Shown here: positions 1 through 5,419 of the stretch, piece after piece
How the letters are laid out: each line of letters starts with the position of its first letter
How positions within the stretch are numbered: the first letter of the stretch is position 1
Assembly: GCA_003139975.1 (NCBI GenBank)
Contig: PLHN01000203.1
Coordinates: 316-8,065 of the forward strand
Length of the DNA stretch: 7,750 nucleotides
Direction: 5' to 3'
Source of the DNA: Acidobacteriaceae bacterium
GTDB lineage: Bacteria; Acidobacteriota; Terriglobia; Terriglobales; Acidobacteriaceae
Notes under the pieces: model-generated
What the model was told of the DNA's origin: nothing
Seen by the model: only the letters and a program-made list of their open reading frames with translations
The model's database searches: none
Made by a program: the position numbers and the translations under genes

Positions 1-1065
1 CCTGCCAGCGATGCCGACTTCCTCGCCTCGATCGCCTCCGCTCGCCAGGAAGCGCAAACCATGTTCGAAATCAGCCAGGACTTAGGCAACTCGCTCAGCC
101 TTGGCGAAACCTTGTCCGTTCTCTCCATGCGGCTGCGCAGGCTGGTTCCGTACGATTCCATGGTTGTGTTCCTTATGAAGGAAGACCACCTGGTTCCGGA
201 ACTGGTGAGCGGGGATAACTTCCGATTGCTTTCCTCGCTCAACATCAAAGTCGGGCAGGGCCTTTGTGGCTGGGTCGCGGAAAACCGCAAGCCCATCCTG
301 AATGGCAATCCTGAAGTGGAAGCTGGATATGTCTCCGATCCGGAGAAATTCACCACGCAGCGTTCCGCACTGGCGGTGCCACTGGATGGACTGAACGGCG
401 TGGTTGGTGTGCTCGCCATGTATCGCGCCGAACGCGATGCCTTTACGGCCGATCATCTGCGCATTCTGCTTGCCGTCAGTTCCAAAATCGCTCTCTCCGT
501 CGAGAACGCTCTCAAGTACCAGCAGGCCGAGAATTCGGCAGTCACTGACTACCTCACCGGCCTGCCGAACGCGCGTTCTCTCTACGTCCACCTCGCGCGC
601 GAACTTGCCCGTTGCCGCCGCACCGGCACCTCGCTGGCCGTCATGGTCTGCGATCTCGACAATTTCAAGCAGATCAACGATCTCTATGGCCACCTTGAAG
701 GCGATAACCTACTCAAGGACTTTGCTGCCCAGATAAAAGCGGCCTGTCGTGGCTATGACTATGTCGCGCGTATGGGCGGAGATGAATTCGTCGTGGTCGC
801 TCCCGGCCTTCAGGCCGAAGCCAGCGCCGATAAGGCCAGCCATTTGAATGAACTAGCCATCGCAGCCGGCCGCAAGATCGCCGGACGCAACCTGGTGTCG
901 TTGAGTGTCGGCACTTCATTCTGCCCGCAGGATGGGTTCGACGCGGAGCGTCTGCTTGCCGAAGCCGATCGCCGCATGTATTCCATGAAACAGGTTCACC
1001 ACGCCGATTCCGAGCACAAGGCCGACCCCGTGCCCTCTCGCACCCGCGGCGCAACTGTCAACTAG
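1..1065 (+). CDS. GAF-GGDEF diguanylate cyclase, 5' end outside window
   Basis: Predicted diguanylate cyclase, which joins two GTP into the second messenger c-di-GMP, with an N-terminal GAF sensor domain. The frame is open from base 1 with helix-like residues (SARQEAQT) running into the ATG at 61, so that ATG is probably internal and the gene starts upstream of the window. Counting codons from base 1, GAF spans about 30-170 and GGDEF about 180-330. Visible catalytic parts are the metal-binding DLDNFKQIND segment, the NDLYGH motif and an intact GGDEF (775-789). An RGYD inhibitory site (748-759) lies exactly five residues before GGDEF, which in this family gives product feedback inhibition. No EAL or HD-GYP domain follows. 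The stop lies 9 bp before the first permease gene, so co-transcription is likely. The GAF ligand is unknown. Active-enzyme call is confident; the true N-terminus cannot be seen. Confidence 0.93.
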   Translation, partial: PASDADFLASIASARQEAQTMFEISQDLGNSLSLGETLSVLSMRLRRLVPYDSMVVFLMKEDHLVPELVSGDNFRLLSSLNIKVGQGLCGWVAENRKPILNGNPEVEAGYVSDPEKFTTQRSALAVPLDGLNGVVGVLAMYRAERDAFTADHLRILLAVSSKIALSVENALKYQQAENSAVTDYLTGLPNARSLYVHLARELARCRRTGTSLAVMVCDLDNFKQINDLYGHLEGDNLLKDFAAQIKAACRGYDYVARMGGDEFVVVAPGLQAEASADKASHLNELAIAAGRKIAGRNLVSLSVGTSFCPQDGFDAERLLAEADRRMYSMKQVHHADSEHKADPVPSRTRGATVN

Positions 1066-1074
1066 GACGCTTCT

Positions 1075-1941
1075 ATGCTCGTCCGCAAAATCGTGGGTCA
1101 CCTCGCATCGATCGCCGCCCTCGTTCTGCTGGGGGGATTGCTTTCGGCGACGCTGGTTCGGCTTGCTCCCGGCTTTGACACCGACGAGCGCGAACTTGAT
1201 CCGAGTCTGAGCGCGGAAAGCCTCCGCGCCATTCGAGCCGAACGCGCTTCGCAGCACAACATCCTCCGCTTTTACGCTACCTACCTGCGCGGGGCGGCGC
1301 ACGGCGACCTGGGCACGTCGCAAGCGCTGGGGCAACCGGTCGGAAATCTTCTTCGTGAGCGCTGGCCCGTCACCCTGCGCATTGCCGGCGTCGGCCTCCT
1401 CCTGGGCTGGCTTCTTGCTTCGACTCTCGCCTTCACCGCCTGCCTGTGGCAGCGGCCGCCGGGTGAAGTCCTCGGCACCGCCCTAAGCGGCGCCTTCCTC
1501 TGTATTCCCGCGGCTGTCCTTGCTCTCGCGTCGGTCATCTTCAACTCTCCCGGGTATCTCGCGATTGCGCTGATCGTGTTTCCGAAAATCTACCGCTACT
1601 CGCGCAACCTGCTCGCCAAGGCCTACGCGATGCCTCACATCACAGCCGCGCGAGCACGCGGACTCGGCGAACTCCGCATCCTTGCTCGCCACGCTCTACC
1701 CGTGGCCGGACCGCAAATGATTGCCCTGGCGGGCGTCACTATCAGCATCGCCCTCGGAGCCGCTATCCCGGTGGAGAGCCTCTGCGGGTTGCCCGGCATC
1801 GGTCAACTCGCATGGCAAGCCGCGCTCTCCCGCGATCTGCCTCTGCTTGTGAATCTGACTGTCCTGGTTACGCTAGTAACCTTGCTCGCCAACTCCGGTG
1901 CCGATGTAATGAATTACGTGTTGCGGCCTCCGGAGGCATAA
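1075..1941 (+). CDS. Peptide-type ABC importer permease 1 (DppB/OppB-like)
   Basis: Inner-membrane permease of a dipeptide/oligopeptide/nickel-type ABC importer, 288 residues, slightly short for DppB-like proteins (usually a little over 300). A first membrane helix at about 8-28 is followed by a periplasmic segment ending in the family hallmark GDLGTS. About five further hydrophobic segments lie between residues 98 and 282. The cytoplasmic coupling (EAA) loop is at about 190-209 (TAARARGLG to HALP), where the ATPase would dock. The C-terminal VESLCGLPGIGQLAWQA stretch is also typical. The start is supported by AGGA at 1064-1067, seven bases before the ATG and overlapping the stop of the cyclase gene. 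The DppC-like gene follows after 7 bp. Substrate cannot be told from the sequence; peptides are the default inference, but nickel, sugar oligomers or other solutes are possible in this family. Confidence 0.92.
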   Translation: MLVRKIVGHLASIAALVLLGGLLSATLVRLAPGFDTDERELDPSLSAESLRAIRAERASQHNILRFYATYLRGAAHGDLGTSQALGQPVGNLLRERWPVTLRIAGVGLLLGWLLASTLAFTACLWQRPPGEVLGTALSGAFLCIPAAVLALASVIFNSPGYLAIALIVFPKIYRYSRNLLAKAYAMPHITAARARGLGELRILARHALPVAGPQMIALAGVTISIALGAAIPVESLCGLPGIGQLAWQAALSRDLPLLVNLTVLVTLVTLLANSGADVMNYVLRPPEA

Positions 1942-1948
1942 GAGCTGC

Positions 1949-2755
1949 ATGAAAGCAGCCCGTTACTTGGCGTGTGTCGTCGTGCTCATCGTCTGCGGCC
2001 TCTCGCTGGCCGCGAACTGGCTGGCGCCTGCCGGATACGCGAAACAATTCCGCGAAGTACCGGATTCGCCGCCATCCCGCGCCCACCTGCTCGGTACCGA
2101 TGAACTCGGCCGCGACCGCTTCGCGCGCACCCTGTACGGCACCCGCATCTCTCTTCTACTTGCGCCCGCCGCCGCTTTGGTCTCCACCGCGTTGGCCGCG
2201 CTAATCGGCGGAATTGCCGGCTATCTGGGTGGAATGTGGCTCAAAATGGCGCGCGCATTCACCGACCTTTTCTTATCGCTGCCCTGGCTTTTTCTGCTAA
2301 TCACCGTGCGCGCGCTTTTGCCCCTGAATGTTTCGCCGCTGGTTTCGGTCCTGATAACGTTTTTAGTGCTCGGGTTGCTCGGTTGGGCCGCCTCGGCCCG
2401 CGTTCTTTCCACCAGTGCCGATGCACTCCGCTCTTCCGATTTTGTGCTTCAGGCCCGCGCCTCCGGGCTCGACGGCCCGCGTCTTTTTCTCGTTCACGTT
2501 CTGCCGAATCTAAAGCCGATCTTGTACGCGCAATTCTGGATCTCAATCCCGGTCTTCATTTTGAGCGAGGCCAATCTCGGTGTTCTCGGCCTCGGCGTTG
2601 CCGAACCGCTTCCCTCCTGGGGGAGCCTGCTCCGTGAACTCGAAGGTCTTATCTCATTTCGTGAGGAACCTTGGCGTCTGGTTCCCTTGCTTCTGCTCAT
2701 TGTAGTGATGACGTCTTTCCAACTGCTGTTATCGAACGAGGAGGTGACCGCATGA
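1949..2755 (+). CDS. Peptide-type ABC importer permease 2 (DppC/OppC-like)
   Basis: Second membrane subunit, pairing with the DppB-like protein to form the import channel; 268 residues. The N-terminal helix (about 5-25) is followed by the classic DppC segment HLLGTDELGRDRFARTLYG at 47-64. Further hydrophobic segments lie at about 68-95, 104-122, 128-150, 190-220 and 244-262. The coupling loop is at about 165-187 (FVLQARASGLDG to HVLPNL), and the GLGVAEPLPSWGSLL stretch near 214-228 matches the usual family ending. A GGAGG at 1932-1936 lies 12 bases before the ATG, rather far, and a weaker AGAG lies closer. The TGA stop overlaps the ATG of the binding-protein gene (ATGA), implying translational coupling. 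All expected parts are present. Confidence 0.93.
   Translation: MKAARYLACVVVLIVCGLSLAANWLAPAGYAKQFREVPDSPPSRAHLLGTDELGRDRFARTLYGTRISLLLAPAAALVSTALAALIGGIAGYLGGMWLKMARAFTDLFLSLPWLFLLITVRALLPLNVSPLVSVLITFLVLGLLGWAASARVLSTSADALRSSDFVLQARASGLDGPRLFLVHVLPNLKPILYAQFWISIPVFILSEANLGVLGLGVAEPLPSWGSLLRELEGLISFREEPWRLVPLLLLIVVMTSFQLLLSNEEVTA
2739..2747 (+). promoter_or_regulatory. Strong Shine-Dalgarno site for the binding-protein gene
   Basis: AGGAGGTGA is a full-length match to the 16S rRNA anti-Shine-Dalgarno sequence, ending four bases before the ATG at 2752 and lying inside the end of the permease 2 gene. It is much stronger than the other ribosome sites in the operon. It fixes the start of the binding protein at 2752 rather than at the in-frame ATG at 2671, and it fits the high level at which periplasmic binding proteins are usually made relative to their permeases. 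Confidence 0.85.
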
Positions 2756-4428
2756 CCGGCCATCCATTGTCATTCCGAAAGCGTGGTAGATTGTCATTCC
2801 GAGCGAAGCGAGGAATCTCCTTCATCCTTGCACTCTCCTGCCTCCTCACCCTCGCCGCCGTCGCGCAAAACAGCAGCCAGCTACGCTTCTGCCTCCGCAC
2901 CGAACCCAAAACCTTCGACCCGCTGCTCGTCGATGACGAGTCCTCGCTGGCCATCCGCTATCTCACCGGAGGCGTGCTCACTCGCGTTGACCGCCATACG
3001 CAGGAGCTTACGCCCGAACTCGCCGAATCGTGGAAGGTCACGCCTGACGGCAAGCAGATCAACTTCAAACTCCGTCACGACGTGCACTTTTCCGACGGCA
3101 CCGCTTTTTCGGCCGACGACGTAGCCTTCACCATGAAGCGCCTCATGGATCCCACGCTGCATTCTCCAGTCGGCGATGAATTCCGCGCCGCCGGCAACGC
3201 CGTCATCACCAAGGTGATTGCTCCGGATCAAGTCTCCATTACTTTCCCCGGCCCGATCGTCGGTATCGATCGTATCTTCGACGAACTCGTCATCGTTTCC
3301 GCGCACTCGCTCAAGAAAGAAGCGGCCGTTCTCGGCCCCTTCATGGTCGCCGAATACAAGGCTGGATCGAGCGTGCTGCTCGAGCGCAACCCCAACTATT
3401 GGAAAAAGGATTCCCAGGGCCGTCGCCTGCCCTACCTTGATTCCATCCACCTCGACATTCAGTCCAACCGCGATGTCGAGATGCTGCGCTTCAAGCGCGG
3501 CGAGCTCGACCTTATCAACGTGATCGACACCGACTATTTCGACCGCCTCGCCTCCAGCTCTCCTCAGCTCGTGCACGATGCCGGCCCGTCGCTTGATTCC
3601 GATTTCCTGTGGTTTAATCAGGTCGCGGCCGCATCCATCCCCGAATACAAACGCGCCTGGTTCCGCTCGGCGAATTTCCGCCGCGCCGTTTCCGAGGCGC
3701 TCAATCGCGAGGACATCGCCCGCATCGTTTACAACGGCCACGCTCAGCCTGCCGTCGGCCCGGTTTCACCGGCCAACAGATTCTGGTTCAACAGCACCCT
3801 CAAGCCCGAGCCGCACAACCCGCAGGCTTCTCTCGACCGCCTGAAAGCCGACGGCTTCCACATGCAGAACGGAACCCTCGTCGACAAGAGCGGCAACCCG
3901 GTCGAGTTTTCGATCGTGACGAACGCCGGAAGCAAGCCGCGCGAGCGCATGGGAGTTTTGATCCAGGAAGATCTCGGCAAGATTGGCATGAAGGTCAATC
4001 TGGTCACGCTCGACTTTCCGTCGCTGATCGAGCGCATCTCACAGAAGTTCAACTACGAAGCTGCACTTCTCGGATTCCACAACGTAAGCCTCGACCCCAC
4101 CGACCAGATGAATATCTGGATGAGCTCAGCGGAAAATCATGCCTGGAATCCACAGCAGAAATCGCCGGAAACCGCATGGGAAGCGGAAATCGACAAGTTA
4201 ATGCGGGCCCAGGCCGAGACCTCCGATGCGAAGAAGCGCAAGCAGAGTTTTGACCGGGTGCAGGAAATCGTTTACGAACAAGCGCCGTTCATTTATCTGG
4301 TCAACCTGAACGCACTTTCGGCGGTCTCTACGTCGGTTGCGGGAGCGAACCCCGGAATCCTCTTCCCGCAAACATTCTGGAACGCCGAACGCCTGACGCT
4401 GACCGGAACGGCAACCGCCAAACGCTGA
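2752..4428 (+). CDS. Secreted family-5 solute-binding protein of the ABC importer
   Basis: Extracytoplasmic binding protein of the SBP_bac_5 family (DppA/OppA-like), 558 residues, which captures substrate for the adjacent permeases. The ATG at 2752 overlaps the stop of permease 2 and sits behind AGGAGGTGA; a longer reading from 2671 would overlap the permease by 85 bases and is rejected. A signal peptide is clear: very basic n-region (residues 4-21), hydrophobic core from about I22 to A36, likely cleavage after AVA at 38. C30 lacks a proper lipobox (ALSC), so a lipoprotein is unlikely. Family motifs include the mature N-terminus with EPKTFDPL, ELAESW, FKLRHDVHFSDGTAFSADDV, ERNPNYW, and FRRAVSEALNREDIARIVYNG. 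Oddly, the n-region is encoded by a repeat element and contains a tandem octapeptide (LSFRKRGR then LSFRAKRG). Ligand is inferred to be peptide-like but is not shown. Confidence 0.93.
   Translation: MTGHPLSFRKRGRLSFRAKRGISFILALSCLLTLAAVAQNSSQLRFCLRTEPKTFDPLLVDDESSLAIRYLTGGVLTRVDRHTQELTPELAESWKVTPDGKQINFKLRHDVHFSDGTAFSADDVAFTMKRLMDPTLHSPVGDEFRAAGNAVITKVIAPDQVSITFPGPIVGIDRIFDELVIVSAHSLKKEAAVLGPFMVAEYKAGSSVLLERNPNYWKKDSQGRRLPYLDSIHLDIQSNRDVEMLRFKRGELDLINVIDTDYFDRLASSSPQLVHDAGPSLDSDFLWFNQVAAASIPEYKRAWFRSANFRRAVSEALNREDIARIVYNGHAQPAVGPVSPANRFWFNSTLKPEPHNPQASLDRLKADGFHMQNGTLVDKSGNPVEFSIVTNAGSKPRERMGVLIQEDLGKIGMKVNLVTLDFPSLIERISQKFNYEAALLGFHNVSLDPTDQMNIWMSSAENHAWNPQQKSPETAWEAEIDKLMRAQAETSDAKKRKQSFDRVQEIVYEQAPFIYLVNLNALSAVSTSVAGANPGILFPQTFWNAERLTLTGTATAKR
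2767..2820 (+). repeat. Tandem hairpin repeat inside the signal-peptide coding region
   Basis: Two copies of TTGTCATTCCGA start 24 bp apart, at 2767 and 2791. The second copy is complete and folds on itself: outer arms ATTCC (2796-2800) and GGAAT (2812-2816), then opposed GA steps (2801-2802, 2810-2811), then GC pairs around a GAA triloop (2803-2809). The core GCGAAGC is known as an unusually stable DNA mini-hairpin, and opposed GA steps can form sheared G-A pairs. The first copy keeps only the left half. The 24-bp period is eight codons, so the reading frame is kept. The same kind of element recurs at 4510. I recall similar elements as frequent in Acidobacteriota genomes; copy number was not checked. 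Confidence 0.75.
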
Positions 4429-4476
4429 GCCGAGTGAACGCTCGCCGAACGAAGCCAGGGCCGAACGAACGCTGAG
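4384..4476 (+). repeat. Short imperfect direct repeats spanning the end of the binding-protein gene
   Basis: Three related units lie about 15-16 bp apart in the gap after the binding-protein gene: gccgagtgaacgct (4429-4442), gccgaacgaagcca (4444-4457) and gccgaacgaacgct (4460-4473). The first and third match at 12 of 14 positions. A more distant relative, GCCGAACGCCTGACGCT, lies at 4384-4400 within the coding end. AACGCTGAG occurs at 4421-4429, covering the stop codon, and again at 4468-4476. The run fills nearly all of the 54-bp spacer before the ATPase gene. I see no strong hairpin or T-run in it, so it does not look like a terminator. Its role is unknown; it may be slippage-derived. Confidence 0.45.
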
Positions 4477-4482
4477 ATCTAA

Positions 4483-5376
4483 ATGTTGAGCACAGCGCAA
4501 TCAACGAACTGTCATCTCGAGCGTAGCGGGGGATCGGCAGCTGGTAACCCTGCTCTGCTTTCGGCGGGGATCACTGTCCGCTACCCCGGCAAAGAGCCCG
4601 TCCTGCGCGGCCTTTCACTCGAAATCCAGCAAGGTGAAGTTCTCGGCTTGATCGGCCAGAGCGGCTCGGGCAAAAGCACGCTTGCCCTCGCGATCCTCGG
4701 CCTGCTCGGCCGCCAGCGCGCCACGGTGGAAGGGAAAATCACTTTTCAGGGAGCCGACCTGCTCTCCATGCGAGAGCGCGACCTGCGCAAGATCCGCGGA
4801 CGCTCTCTCAGCCTCGTCCTCCAGAGCCCACTTGCCTCGCTGAATCCCGCGCTCCGCATCCGCACGCAACTCGAGGAAGCTTGGCGCGCCCATCGCGAGG
4901 CATCCGCAACGAAAGCCGACTGCGAAACCGCCATCCGTTCCGCGCTCACCAGTGTCAGCCTCCCCGACGCCGACGATTTCCTAAGGAAGCGCCCCCAGCA
5001 ATTGAGCGTCGGACAGGCGCAACGCGTGCTGATCGGTATGGCCGTCATGCACCGGCCTGCCCTCCTCCTCGCCGACGAAGCGACCAGCGCCCTCGACGTG
5101 ATCACGCAATCGGAAATCCTCCAGCTTTTCGCCCGCCTCAATCGCGAAACTGGAATGTCCATCCTCTATATTTCGCACGATTTGCCTTCCGTCGCCGGAA
5201 TCTGCCATCGCATCGCCATCCTCAACGAAGGCCAGATCGTAGAATGCGGGCCAACCGAACAGATCTTCGCCGCGCCTGTCCATCCGTACACTCGCCGCCT
5301 GATGTCGTCGCTGCCCCAACTCCCAGCGCGACCCGAGGATGTCCTGGCGAAAAGTCAATCCGCCGCCCGCGGGTAA
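4483..5376 (+). CDS. Peptide-type ABC importer ATPase (DppD/OppD-like)
   Basis: Cytoplasmic ATP-binding subunit that powers the importer, 297 residues. Walker A is GQSGSGKST at 58-66, the Q-loop lies in VLQSPLASLNP, the signature is LSVGQ at 174-178 (consensus LSGGQ with Val for Gly), Walker B is LLLADE at 194-199, followed by a D-loop SALD, and the switch His is H232 in ISHD. The C-terminus has the oligopeptide-transporter extension (VECGPTEQIFAAPVHPYTRRL). Family members normally begin near the ALLSAGITVRYPG segment; here about 25 extra residues precede it and contain an in-frame copy of a dispersed repeat. The ATG at 4483 has only a weak GAG-type ribosome site, and no better in-frame start is obvious, so the start is the least certain part. 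It is the only ATPase in the block, so the transporter either uses a homodimer or borrows a partner. Confidence 0.92.
   Translation: MLSTAQSTNCHLERSGGSAAGNPALLSAGITVRYPGKEPVLRGLSLEIQQGEVLGLIGQSGSGKSTLALAILGLLGRQRATVEGKITFQGADLLSMRERDLRKIRGRSLSLVLQSPLASLNPALRIRTQLEEAWRAHREASATKADCETAIRSALTSVSLPDADDFLRKRPQQLSVGQAQRVLIGMAVMHRPALLLADEATSALDVITQSEILQLFARLNRETGMSILYISHDLPSVAGICHRIAILNEGQIVECGPTEQIFAAPVHPYTRRLMSSLPQLPARPEDVLAKSQSAARG
4510..4541 (+). repeat. Second copy of the hairpin repeat, encoding the ATPase N-terminal extension
   Basis: This element matches the 2792 copy at 21 of the first 26 bases. It keeps the fold: arms ATCTC (4514-4518) and GGGAT (4530-4534), and GC pairs around a GTA triloop (4521-4527). 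Relative to the other copy, one arm pair changes from T-A to C-G on both sides and the next becomes a T-G wobble, so the differences largely preserve pairing. One opposed GA step is GA/GG here. Here TGT is in codon frame and reads CHLERSGGS, whereas at 2791 the element is read one base off, as LSFRAKRGIS. Confidence 0.65.
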
Positions 5377-5419
5377 ACATGATGGTGGCTTCACGAAAGG
5401 CCGACACCGAGCGCCTTTA

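Noticed and set aside
61..63. ATG at 61 as the true start of the cyclase.
   Set aside because: The frame is open to base 1 with helix-like residues before it, no ribosome site precedes it, and the MFEISQDLG segment is normally the start of a GAF helix within a longer protein.
2671..2751. A longer binding-protein reading starting at 2671.
   Set aside because: It would overlap the permease 2 gene by 85 bases and place a non-family leader before the signal peptide, while 2752 has an ATGA overlap and a perfect ribosome site.
2836..2844. Lipoprotein signal at C30 of the binding protein.
   Set aside because: The residues before the Cys (ALS) do not fit a lipobox and the hydrophobic core continues past it to a good AVA cleavage site.
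2752..2865. Twin-arginine signal in the basic n-region.
   Set aside because: There is no RR pair; the Arg and Lys residues come from the repeat and do not fit the Tat consensus.
2881..3741. A 286-residue minus-strand open frame opposite the binding-protein gene.
   Set aside because: It lies antisense to a well-matched gene in GC-rich DNA and shows no family motifs or ribosome site.
5396..5418. Possible terminator hairpin between the convergent genes (AAAGGC pairing with GCCTTT).
   Set aside because: Six pairs around an 11-base loop with no T-run beyond it on either strand; too weak to call, though the place is right for one.
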